From positions 2,232,001 to 2,296,000 of the forward strand of contig NZ_JALLPK010000001.1 in the NCBI RefSeq assembly GCF_023276375.1: a DNA stretch of 64,000 bases, given 5' to 3'. Shown here piece by piece: positions 9,166 through 17,351 of this stretch; the stretch's first letter is position 1; every line of letters starts with the position of its first letter. The DNA is from Halocatena marina (GTDB lineage Archaea > Halobacteriota > Halobacteria > Halobacteriales > Haloarculaceae). The position numbers and the translations under genes are program-made. Under the pieces are notes generated by a model. That model made no database searches, had not been told where the DNA came from, and worked only from the letters and a program-made list of their open reading frames with translations.

Positions 9166-9295
9166 ACGCGTCGATATGAACGGTACTCGTTTGTGTATAT
9201 CGACTCCGAACTCGAAACTCCGAAAGCTACGACTATCGTGTTCTGGGAAATTAAAAAAGACGAATAAAATCGACGTATTCGATGATTATGCTACG

Positions 9296-10954
9296 TTATG
9301 GATACTTGTTGCCGCTCGTAGCAACCTGCGAACCGGAAATACCCTCATAAAGGGTGTTATTAACCAATTCAGCAGCACCATCAACAACATCAACGGCGAC
9401 GTCGCCATCGTAGGCACCAGCAGTAATATTCTTGACTAGTACGCCGCTGCCCTCAATTGTGAGCGGGCGACCGCTAGACGCGTACTCGCCGCCATCGACG
9501 AGAACGTCGTCTGCGAAAATACCGAGTGCCCGGCGGTGTCCGCCACCAGGGAGATCAACATCAAGATCACGGAACTCACATCCACCGCGCTTGCAGTAGA
9601 TCGCGTTTCGACCACCCGTTTCGCCGGATGCATCGCCGGTCACCTTGAGACCCTCAACGACAACAGGAGCGTCGCCGTCCAGAATCTGCAGTGCCTGACC
9701 CGCGTGGTTCTGCGTCAGGGACCCACCCTTGATGAGAACCTCACCAGCACCCTCTGCGATGTGGACGACATCAATGCTGCTGCGCGCATTGTTGTCTTGT
9801 GCGACGATCTTCGTACCCTCGATCGTTGCCGAACCGACGCTCGGGAGGATGTTGATTCCTCGCCCGTTCGGTTTGTCGAGCTCGATCACACTGTTGACGA
9901 TCTTCAGGTCGCTTCCACCATCGAACCGAATACCGTGCTGACCCTCATCATCTTCACGGTTCTGAGTGATAGCGACTTTCGCCCCGTAGACACCACTTCC
10001 GTCACCGGTGAGACGAACACATGCTGAGTTGCAGTCCTGGTACCGACCGCCCTTGACAACGACCTGTCCGGGGCTCTCGGAGTCGTATAGACCGTTATCC
10101 GGGAATGCGCCGATAACGCTGTCGATGACGTCTAGACGACCGCTGTGGTACGGGCTGAGAAGGAAGCCTGTTGGCCCATTCTCAACGGACGGCATTGCGT
10201 CCTGAGCGGTTTTCTTGGTGAAGATACCTCCTTCGGGCATCTCGATGTTCTTGACGACACCGTATCCGTCGGAGTTGACGATGTCGACGTGCATCGGACC
10301 CCACGTTCCCGCGTTGTGAACACCCTCAAAGACGATGTCCTTAACAAACAGGCCGTCGGTGACGGTCAGATCGAACGCGCGCAGTCCCGTGTTGGGTGCG
10401 GTGAAATCGACCGTGAAACCTTCGACGTGAAGGTTTTGCCCGGCACTGTAGTACGTACCGAGTTTGATCATCCGAGCTTCTGTCTTGTACTCGTCGGCGG
10501 GTGCTGGCACGAGCGTCGCGCCGTCACCAATCATTCCGAAGTTCTTGAATCCGGTAAACCGGACGAGTTCATCCATGAAGTACCGCCCCTCAGGGAATTT
10601 GAGGAGCGTGTTATCGTCCATGAGATCCGACAGCTGAGACGAAATTGACTCGCCACCGGTGTTGTCCAAACCGGCTTCAACTACGTCAATAACCTTATCG
10701 TAATCACCTTCCGGAACTGACTGAGACTCCGGCGCCTCAGTCTCTAGCTCGACTTCGGTCGTGGCTGCCTTCTTAGGCGCCTCAACCGACGTATCGAGCT
10801 CCGAACCTGACTGCCGCGAACACGAACCAGCAGCGCTTGCGGTTCCTGATACCGAAAGCGAGGCTGCTGCAGCCCCCGTCGTTCCAAGGAACGATCTGCG
10901 GCTAACGTCTGGTGACAGACGCGATAGTGTACTGGCCTCTTCTCTCTCTGGCAT
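9296..10954 (-). CDS. Tat-exported right-handed beta-helix protein
   Basis: 552 residues from ATG 10954. Residues 18-45 are a twin-arginine signal: the motif SRRSFLG, then an Ala-rich hydrophobic stretch and a Cys in AAGSCSRQ that could be a lipobox-type anchor. The mature protein begins with an acidic segment. It then shows repeated short strands rich in Gly, Val, Asp and Asn (for example VVKGGRYQDCNSACVRLTG, IKGGSLTQNHAGQALQILDG) that fit a parallel beta-helix such as in pectate lyases or phage-like depolymerases. No lyase catalytic motif is obvious. It is likely a surface carbohydrate-binding or -cleaving protein, fitting the adjacent glycan genes. An upstream ATG at 11011 would spoil the signal peptide. 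Confidence 0.85.
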   Translation of the reverse strand: MPEREEASTLSRLSPDVSRRSFLGTTGAAAASLSVSGTASAAGSCSRQSGSELDTSVEAPKKAATTEVELETEAPESQSVPEGDYDKVIDVVEAGLDNTGGESISSQLSDLMDDNTLLKFPEGRYFMDELVRFTGFKNFGMIGDGATLVPAPADEYKTEARMIKLGTYYSAGQNLHVEGFTVDFTAPNTGLRAFDLTVTDGLFVKDIVFEGVHNAGTWGPMHVDIVNSDGYGVVKNIEMPEGGIFTKKTAQDAMPSVENGPTGFLLSPYHSGRLDVIDSVIGAFPDNGLYDSESPGQVVVKGGRYQDCNSACVRLTGDGSGVYGAKVAITQNREDDEGQHGIRFDGGSDLKIVNSVIELDKPNGRGINILPSVGSATIEGTKIVAQDNNARSSIDVVHIAEGAGEVLIKGGSLTQNHAGQALQILDGDAPVVVEGLKVTGDASGETGGRNAIYCKRGGCEFRDLDVDLPGGGHRRALGIFADDVLVDGGEYASSGRPLTIEGSGVLVKNITAGAYDGDVAVDVVDGAAELVNNTLYEGISGSQVATSGNKYP

Positions 10955-11178
10955 AGTCCATTGGAACCACGGAAGTACTGTACAAAATAGCTTACTATAT
11001 CGATCAGCCACTTACCAGACACTCAAGATATAGGAACCATAAAGTATATGTGTTTGTAGCCATCTCCAATCGAAATTAATGTCTGAATATATGGTAATAC
11101 AATACTAGTAAGTCCGCAGATACATGTGTGTTGTCATCCGTGAGAATACAAAAACTGTATCGGAAACGGACGTATCGC

Positions 11179-11763
11179 TCAGTCGGGAGACGAGAACAGT
11201 CGTCTGAACGCAGTGATACCGGGAGCGCCGTCAACGAGCCAGACGAGAATCGCGAATAGGAACGGCCCGAAGTAGATCATCAATGCGATCATCAGTGGAC
11301 CGGTGGCACCTTCCGTCGACAGCAGGTAGAGGAAGGCTGATATGTACTCGTGTATGCGCGCAAGCGCGCTGAGATCAGACGAGTACGGTGGTAGCGTTAC
11401 GACGGGCCAGAGCACGCGCGCGAAGGTGTACGGATTTCCACCAACCAGTCCAAGGACGATGTCGCCGACCAGATGGGACCAGTACCCGACAATGAACGCG
11501 ATACCATATTCTATCCGATGTCGCCACACTGCAAGCGCGAGCACAGCGATGCCAAGCGGAACCGCGACGAACACCGAATGACCGACCGAGTAACCCTGTG
11601 GGAATAGCTCAAAGACCCATGAGAGCGGTTTGTCGACGAGATCAGGGAGCTGAGTAGCGACGAGGAGAACGATCGTCGGGTAGCCGCTCGGTCGGCTGCC
11701 GAACAACCGCGAGCCGAACGAGTACAGCAAGTATCCGAACGCTGCGTGACCCCACGGCCACAT
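11179..11763 (-). CDS. Membrane-bound metal-dependent hydrolase (DUF457/YdjM-like)
   Basis: 194 residues with five or six membrane segments. The N-terminus MWPWGHAAFGYLLY carries the conserved His, TQLPDLVDKPL the conserved Asp, and SVGHSVF plus SHLVGDIVLG further His/Asp residues. This set is typical of the DUF457 (YdjM) family, which is thought to bind metal in the membrane and hydrolyse phospholipid-type bonds; biochemical proof is thin. The start lies two bases after the stop of the DUF1616 gene, so the two form an operon at the left edge of the surface glycan island. Confidence 0.82.
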   Translation of the reverse strand: MWPWGHAAFGYLLYSFGSRLFGSRPSGYPTIVLLVATQLPDLVDKPLSWVFELFPQGYSVGHSVFVAVPLGIAVLALAVWRHRIEYGIAFIVGYWSHLVGDIVLGLVGGNPYTFARVLWPVVTLPPYSSDLSALARIHEYISAFLYLLSTEGATGPLMIALMIYFGPFLFAILVWLVDGAPGITAFRRLFSSPD

Positions 11764-11765
11764 CG

Positions 11766-12761
11766 CTATCTGGTCACCTGTACGGGTACGAGCTGGGGAT
11801 TCGAGATTTGGGGCGAAGCAAGTGATCCCTCGTCATCCTCATCAGAGGATAGTGGTAATCGCACGGTGTGATAGGCCGATTCGCGTGAAGGCTCTCCAGC
11901 ACTTCCCTTGTAGAGATAGATTCCAACCCGATCCCCGCTCTCGGGGGGCTGGACTTCTATTTTCTTTGTTTCTCCGTCTGCAATAGTTGGAGTGAATGTA
12001 TTCACCTGTTCAGAGTCGGCTACTTCCCCATTTTCGATGGTTTCTTGAGCGACAATGACAGTGTACTGTTGTTGTTTTCTTTCCCGATTATTAATCACAA
12101 TTGTCGCCGGTCGGCCGTCAACCATTGCATCGTCGGCAGCCTTGAGCGAGATATTTCCACTACTCTCGTTTTCCGCGACAGCGAAAAAGTCGGTGTCCGG
12201 ATCTCCGGTGGTTGACATGACGGCGAAGGCACCGACGCTCGCAACGAGGATAAGAAGGCTTACTGCAAACATCACTACGAACGTGGTATCCATCGGGAAC
12301 GCAGGCAGTTCGAGCGAATAGCGCTCTTCGGTAGGAAGGACGATTCGTCGCGCGATAGCGAAAATGATCATCGCCCCAGTGAATCCAAGCAGCATGATTC
12401 CGATCCGTCTTGCGTCGAAACCAACCGTGAAATTCAGTCCGAAGACGACGAGCGAGACGAGCGCAAGGCTGAGAACGACCGATAGCCCGATACGCTCAAT
12501 GTTTCCCAACAGAAACGAATCGTCTTGATTCGTCTGCCGACCGGGATAGTCAGAAGCACCCCACGGCTTCCGACTGCGGCGTGATCGGGACAGACTACTT
12601 TCTTCGGGAAACAGCGCCGAGAGGAACGCATAGCCGGGAACGAACATGATCAGCGGAAGGACGAGTGCGATTCGGAGGGGACCATTGAACGAAAACAGGG
12701 CCGCACCCGCCAAGAGCGCCAGAAGTGCAACAGCAGCGAGATCGAGCAGCCAACGTATCAT
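11766..12761 (-). CDS. DUF1616 membrane protein
   Basis: 331 residues. Two membrane segments lie in the first 50 residues, including the family hallmark LVLPLIMFVPGYAFLSALFP. A second pair lies near residues 95-140 and another near 165. After about residue 185 the chain is extracytoplasmic, with an IVINNRERKQQQYTVIVA beta-sandwich-like segment. DUF1616 proteins are frequent in archaeal surface-glycan and S-layer glycosylation clusters; their biochemical role is not established. The acidic patches and the PQISNPQLVPVQ end fit an outside domain. It is upstream of, and coupled to, the DUF457 gene. Confidence 0.85.
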   Translation of the reverse strand: MIRWLLDLAAVALLALLAGAALFSFNGPLRIALVLPLIMFVPGYAFLSALFPEESSLSRSRRSRKPWGASDYPGRQTNQDDSFLLGNIERIGLSVVLSLALVSLVVFGLNFTVGFDARRIGIMLLGFTGAMIIFAIARRIVLPTEERYSLELPAFPMDTTFVVMFAVSLLILVASVGAFAVMSTTGDPDTDFFAVAENESSGNISLKAADDAMVDGRPATIVINNRERKQQQYTVIVAQETIENGEVADSEQVNTFTPTIADGETKKIEVQPPESGDRVGIYLYKGSAGEPSRESAYHTVRLPLSSDEDDEGSLASPQISNPQLVPVQVTR

Positions 12762-12859
12762 TTGGCCTACTTTGCAGTTGGAAGTGGTTAAAACTCACTA
12801 GACTGTTTCCGTCTTTCCCGGACAATAGCTCCCGATTAAAAACAATCTGAAACCGTTTG

Positions 12860-13060
12860 TCAGTGCCCTAACGCGTAGGAATGTCCATATCGTGTGAACC
12901 GTTCGCTCATCCAGCGCATTAGACGATCTATAATAAAGAGCCACGGGCACATCATAGAGAAAAATGCACGAACTGCAACACCGGAATGGCGTGCGAGTGC
13001 GACGTATGTCGCGGGGGAATGATCGACCTGAGCCACGACATACAGCACAGGACGAGCAGG
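12860..13060 (-). pseudogene. Possible C-terminal gene remnant
   Basis: Read on the minus strand, about 65 codons end at a TGA (12862-12860). They have a protein-like composition: YVALARHSGVAVRAFF, then MMCPWLFIIDRLMRW and SERFTRYGHSYALG. No start and no recognisable N-terminal domain precede it, because the frame runs upstream into the opposite-strand aminotransferase gene. This looks like the surviving end of a gene cut off by rearrangement. I do not recognise the family. The rest of the 321-base gap 12762-13082 holds only a possible TATA element (TATAATAAAG) near 12930. Confidence 0.3.
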
Positions 13061-13082
13061 TGCGTGTTGTGAGGGTGAGACG

Positions 13083-14186
13083 GTGAACGCTATACCGATC
13101 GCGGACCCACAACTCGGCGAAAAAGAGCACAAAGCGGTGCTCGATGTTCTCGATTCCGGTGATCTCGCAGCAGGCGAAGAGGTCACTGCGTTTGAGCAGG
13201 CGTTCGCTGAGTACTGTGGCGCGGACTATGCGGTCGCAACCACAAACGGAACGACCGCACTCCACACGGCACTCGTTGCTGCCGGAATTGGTGAAGGAGA
13301 CACCGTCATCACAACTCCATTCTCCTTCGTTGCGACCGCAAACGTGATCCGGTTCGTCGGTGCTGAACCCGTCTTCGCTGACGTTGATCCATCGACGTTC
13401 AACCTCGATCCGGATGCAGTCGAAGAACGAATTCGTGAGCTGGACGGCGCTGTCGACGCCATCATGCCAGTTCATCTGTACGCGTTGGCGGCCGATATGG
13501 ATCGCTTTCGTGAACTCGGTGAGCGCTACGACGCGAAAATCATCGAAGACGCAGCCCAAGCGCACGGCGCAGAGTATCACGACGAACAGGTCGGAACGTT
13601 CGGAGATGTCGCGTGTTTCTCCTTCTACCCGACGAAGAACATAACGACGGGCGAAGGAGGAATGATCACAACCAACGACGAAGAAATCGCTGCAGCCGCT
13701 GGCCGATTCATCAACCACGGTCGATCAGAGGGCGGGTATGGTTACGAACATGTCGAGGTAGGACACAACTTCCGTATGACGAACATCGCAGCTGCCATTG
13801 GTCGTCACCAACTACCACGACTATCCGAGTACGTTGAGCGCCGCCGAGAGAACGCGTCTCAATTAACTGACCTTCTCTCGATGACACCAGCGATAACGCC
13901 GATCGAACCCGACGAGCGTCGTCACGCCTATCATCAGTATACGATCCGGTGTGGCAACCGTGATGCGGTGCGCGAGGCACTCGCTGAAGAGGACATTTCG
14001 ACGGGGATCTACTATCCGACGCCAATCCACCAGCTTGCGGCCTACGACGGATACGACGTCTCGCTTCCGATCGCCGAGACGCTCTCAGAGCAAGTACTTT
14101 CGCTGCCGGTTCATCCTTCGCTTTCATCGACCGACATTAATCGGGTCGGTGAGACGATCCAATCGTTGGAGGTAGACCATGTCTAA
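13083..14186 (+). CDS. DegT/DnrJ/EryC1-family sugar aminotransferase (WbpE-like)
   Basis: 367 residues from GTG 13083. Signatures of PLP-dependent nucleotide-sugar aminotransferases are present: TNGTTALHTALVAAGIGEGD (about residues 55-75), TTPFSFVATAN, EDAAQAHGAE (Asp binds the PLP ring), and the Schiff-base Lys in CFSFYPTKNITTGEGG at about residue 183. With the next genes it matches the bacterial WbpB-E-D set and its archaeal counterparts. There WbpE puts an amino group on C3 of UDP-2-acetamido-3-keto-glucuronic acid, using glutamate. The last bases overlap the dehydrogenase gene by eight, and a good ribosome site for that gene lies inside this one. Confidence 0.9.
   Translation: MNAIPIADPQLGEKEHKAVLDVLDSGDLAAGEEVTAFEQAFAEYCGADYAVATTNGTTALHTALVAAGIGEGDTVITTPFSFVATANVIRFVGAEPVFADVDPSTFNLDPDAVEERIRELDGAVDAIMPVHLYALAADMDRFRELGERYDAKIIEDAAQAHGAEYHDEQVGTFGDVACFSFYPTKNITTGEGGMITTNDEEIAAAAGRFINHGRSEGGYGYEHVEVGHNFRMTNIAAAIGRHQLPRLSEYVERRRENASQLTDLLSMTPAITPIEPDERRHAYHQYTIRCGNRDAVREALAEEDISTGIYYPTPIHQLAAYDGYDVSLPIAETLSEQVLSLPVHPSLSSTDINRVGETIQSLEVDHV
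14168..14173 (+). promoter_or_regulatory. Internal ribosome binding site for the Gfo/Idh gene
   Basis: GGAGGT inside the end of the aminotransferase gene, five bases before ATG 14179. It supports that start and translational coupling of the two genes. Confidence 0.65.
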
Positions 14187-15177
14187 TGAACCGCTACGCG
14201 CAGGCGTCATCGGCGTCGGGAGTATGGGACAGAACCATGCACGCGTCTACAGCGAACTCTCAGAAACCAAGCTCGTCGGCATTGCCGATACGAATATCTC
14301 TCGTGCAGAGCACATAGCCGAACAGTACGGTACGAGTGCCTACGACGTGGAGTCGCTGCTCGACAGCGTGGATATGGTCTCAGTCGCTGTTCCGACTAGA
14401 TACCACTGTGAGGTGGCCCACGAATGCATCGAGGCTGGCGTCGATCTCCTCGTCGAGAAGCCTCTCGTCGAGAACCCAGCAGATGGCCGCGCGCTCATCG
14501 AACGTGCCGACGAGCACGACATCATCCTGCAAGTCGGACACATTGAGCGGTTCAACCCAGCCGTCAGGGCGCTCATGGGGATGGTCAGCGATCTCGATAT
14601 TATTGCAATAAACGCAGAGCGCCTTGGACCGCCGCTGAGTCGGGCGATCGAGGACACCGCCGTGATGGATCTCATGATTCACGACGTGGAGATTTTACTG
14701 GCAATCGTCGATTCACCGATTTCGTCGGTCCAAGCCGTCGGGAATCACGACGCACGCTATGCGGAGTCACTCTTGCAGTTTGAGTCCGGAATCATCGGAC
14801 AACTAACTGCCAGCCGAGTTACGCAGCGAAAAATCCGACGGCTCACCATTTCAGCGTCGGATTGTTGGGTAGAGCTCGATTACATCGATCAGTCAGTCGA
14901 GATCCACCGTCAGTCGACACCGGAGTTCGTCAATCGAGGCGACATCCACTACAGACACGCGAACGTCGTCGAGCGGCTCTCCATCGACCAGACTGAGCCG
15001 TTGAAAAACGAACTCTCTGCATTCGCAGACGCTGTCCGCGAACGCGAAGAGCCAGTCGTGACTGGTGAAGACGGTCTCCGAGCGCTCGAGCTCACCCAGC
15101 AGATCGATAGGATGGTGAGCGATGAACCAACCGGAACAACGGAGACGAGAGATGCGTTCTCGTCAGTCACCGACTGA
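14179..15177 (+). CDS. Gfo/Idh/MocA-family sugar dehydrogenase (WbpB-like)
   Basis: 332 residues. Residues 6-30 are a Rossmann dinucleotide site (AGVIGVGSMGQNHARVY). The family motif EKP is present in LLVEKPLVENP near residue 95, and the substrate-side HIERFNPAV follows. In the WbpB route this enzyme oxidises C3 of a UDP-N-acetyl-glucosaminuronic acid so that the aminotransferase can act. The physical coupling to the aminotransferase gene supports that reading. The last 35 residues are Thr/Glu rich and probably disordered. A different 3-keto sugar is possible. Confidence 0.88.
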   Translation: MSNEPLRAGVIGVGSMGQNHARVYSELSETKLVGIADTNISRAEHIAEQYGTSAYDVESLLDSVDMVSVAVPTRYHCEVAHECIEAGVDLLVEKPLVENPADGRALIERADEHDIILQVGHIERFNPAVRALMGMVSDLDIIAINAERLGPPLSRAIEDTAVMDLMIHDVEILLAIVDSPISSVQAVGNHDARYAESLLQFESGIIGQLTASRVTQRKIRRLTISASDCWVELDYIDQSVEIHRQSTPEFVNRGDIHYRHANVVERLSIDQTEPLKNELSAFADAVREREEPVVTGEDGLRALELTQQIDRMVSDEPTGTTETRDAFSSVTD

Positions 15178-15372
15178 TCTGAAGGCAAACGAGCCGTAAG
15201 AGGCAGTAAACACGGAACACACCACACGGTTACGTTACAACTGTGATGCACAATACGATTCGAAGAATGCATCGATCGCAGGTACAGAGAACACACAGGA
15301 TTACAACAGGACAATGAAAGCGACACTGAACGTGAACACAAGCTCAGGCAAAGAACTGGAACAGGGGCGACG

Positions 15373-15963
15373 ATGACAGGTGAGTCCTACGTTGCAGGTG
15401 CCGACGCCAACATCGACGATCAGGCAACAGTCGGATATCAGCACGCAGACGACGCTGCACCACCCGTCCTCGGCGATCAGGCACGGGTTCGATCAGGGAC
15501 GATCATCTACACTGATGTCCAGATTGGCGACGATTTCGTGACCGGACACCGAGCGCTCGTCCGAGAGGATACGACGATCGGCGACAGCGTAGTCGTTGGG
15601 ACAGACACGGTTATCGACGGTGCTACGTCGATCGGCTCACACGTGAGCCTCCAGACCGGGGTGTATATCCCACGAAACACGACGATCGGCGACAACGTGT
15701 TTATTGGACCGAAGGCCGTGTTGACGAACGATCCCTACCCGGTTCGTCGAGACGTCGATCTCGTTGGACCCGTCATCGAAGACGGTGTCTCGATTGGCGC
15801 GAACGCGACGCTCCTCCCTGACGTCACCATCGGTGAAGGAACGTTCGTTGCCGCCGGTTCTGTCGTGACGAGAGATGTCCCCCCTGATACGCTTGCAGTC
15901 GGTACACCAGCAACACACAAACCACTCCCGGAGGAGTTAAGTCCGGAGAATATGTTACGATGA
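15373..15963 (+). CDS. Hexapeptide-repeat N-acyltransferase (WbpD-like)
   Basis: 196 residues built of left-handed beta-helix hexapeptides, seen as repeated [V/I]GD, IGDSVVVG, IGSHVSLQ and IGDNVFIGPKAVLTND units. The end VAAGSVVTRDVPPDTLAVGTPA is characteristic of acetyl-CoA-dependent sugar acetyltransferases. In the WbpB-E-D scheme it acetylates the new 3-amino group to give UDP-2,3-diacetamido-2,3-dideoxy-glucuronic acid. The stop overlaps the next start by four bases (ATGA). A 195-base gap separates it from the Gfo/Idh gene, so a second promoter there is possible. Confidence 0.9.
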   Translation: MTGESYVAGADANIDDQATVGYQHADDAAPPVLGDQARVRSGTIIYTDVQIGDDFVTGHRALVREDTTIGDSVVVGTDTVIDGATSIGSHVSLQTGVYIPRNTTIGDNVFIGPKAVLTNDPYPVRRDVDLVGPVIEDGVSIGANATLLPDVTIGEGTFVAAGSVVTRDVPPDTLAVGTPATHKPLPEELSPENMLR

Positions 15964-17351
15964 GTGATTCACAAACCACAACAGAGAGCGTAGCGCTCTA
16001 TAACTCCGACAAATCGGTCGACGAGCAGCGAGCAGCACTAACGAACGGAGCAGTCCCGGTTGCGGTCACAGGACTCGGAAAGATGGGACTCCCGCTGGCG
16101 GCCGTCTACAGCGAGATAACCAAAAATGTGACCGGCGTCGACATCGACTCGTCGGTGGTCGAGGCGATCGAGAACGGCGACTGTCACATTACCGGCGAGC
16201 CAGCGTTGGCAGATCTCGTCGCCGAATTGGTCGACGACGGGGCACTCACTGCGACGACCGACGGCGTCGAAGCCGCTCGCAATGCACGCGTTCACGTTGT
16301 CATCGTTCCGACGCTGGTCGATGAGAACGACCAACCGATCCTCTCGGTGATGGATTCGGCAATGTCCACTATCGCTGAAGGACTCGAACCGGGCGACATC
16401 GTCATCGCGGAATCGACGCTCCCACCGCGAACGTGTGTTGACCGACTGCTTCCCCTGCTCGAACGCGAAAGCGGTCTTTCGCGCGAAGAATTCGGACTGG
16501 CGTTCTGTCCCGAGCGGACGTCGAGCGGACGAGCGCTCGAAGATATTCGCGGCGCGTACCCGAAGATCGTCGGCGGCGTCGACGAAGAAAGCACGCGTGT
16601 CGCCGAGCTCATATACGGAGAAATCAACTCGAACGAGATCATACCGGTCTCGGATGCGACGACCGCCGAGGCGGTGAAGGTGTTCGAGGGTGTCTACCGT
16701 GATACGAATATCGGGGTCGCAAACGAACTCGCCCTGATGACCGAGGAACTCGGCATCGACGTGACCGAAGCCATCGAGGCGGCAAACACTCAACCATTCT
16801 GTCATCTTCATATTCCTGGTGCTGGTGTCGGCGGACACTGCATTCCGTACTATCCCCACTTCTTGATGGGGCCGTTCGAGACGGACACGCCGATAATGCG
16901 TGCCGCGCGCGAGACGAACGACGAGATGCCGCGCTATACGGCGAATCACGCGCTCGATGGCCTGCACGCAGAGGGCGTCGATCCGGAGGACGCGCGCGTC
17001 CTCGTACTCGGGTTGACCTACCGTCCCGGAGTCAACGAAATCGAGAAGACACCCGCGCTTTCGCTCATTGAGGAACTCGACGCCGCGGGCGCGAGCGTGA
17101 TGGCTGTGGACCCAGTGAACACGCACACCGAACCGTTCGAGAAAGCGGGTGCGACGCTCGTTTCGATGGATGAACTATCTACATATGACGCCTGCGTACT
17201 CGTGACACCGCAAGCAGCATTCGAGGAGCTCTCCATTCCTGCGCTTGGTGATTCCGACCGGCGGCTCGTTCTCGTCGATGGTCGGCAAGAACTGAAACAC
17301 CTACGTGGCCACGACTCGATCCACTATCGAGGAATAGGTATCAATGTCTGA
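15960..17351 (+). CDS. Nucleotide-sugar (UDP-HexNAc) 6-dehydrogenase 1
   Basis: 463 residues. The N-terminal NAD site is VAVTGLGKMGLPLAAVYSE (about residues 32-50). ESTLPPRTC and FCPERTSSGRALEDI follow. The catalytic Cys is in GVGGHCIPYYPHFL (about residue 296). The GLTYRPGVNEIEKTPAL segment of the C-terminal UDP-binding domain is also present. The family makes uronic acids from UDP-sugars in two NAD+-dependent steps. With the WbpB/E/D-like genes it probably makes UDP-GlcNAcA or UDP-ManNAcA. About 25 extra N-terminal residues precede the Rossmann domain. It overlaps both neighbours, so the operon is very tight. Confidence 0.9.
   Translation: MSDSQTTTESVALYNSDKSVDEQRAALTNGAVPVAVTGLGKMGLPLAAVYSEITKNVTGVDIDSSVVEAIENGDCHITGEPALADLVAELVDDGALTATTDGVEAARNARVHVVIVPTLVDENDQPILSVMDSAMSTIAEGLEPGDIVIAESTLPPRTCVDRLLPLLERESGLSREEFGLAFCPERTSSGRALEDIRGAYPKIVGGVDEESTRVAELIYGEINSNEIIPVSDATTAEAVKVFEGVYRDTNIGVANELALMTEELGIDVTEAIEAANTQPFCHLHIPGAGVGGHCIPYYPHFLMGPFETDTPIMRAARETNDEMPRYTANHALDGLHAEGVDPEDARVLVLGLTYRPGVNEIEKTPALSLIEELDAAGASVMAVDPVNTHTEPFEKAGATLVSMDELSTYDACVLVTPQAAFEELSIPALGDSDRRLVLVDGRQELKHLRGHDSIHYRGIGINV

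Noticed and set aside
12798-13718. Long minus-strand open frame of 306 codons
   Set aside because: It is the shadow of the aminotransferase gene on the other strand. Only its last 65 codons, outside that gene, look protein-like.
15309-15376. Tiny frame of about 20 codons starting ATGAAAGCGACACTG and ending at the acyltransferase ATG
   Set aside because: It would couple to the acyltransferase start, but it is too short to support as a gene.
16038-17126. Long minus-strand open frame of 362 codons
   Set aside because: Fully opposite the first UDP-sugar dehydrogenase, with Arg/His-rich composition and no motif.
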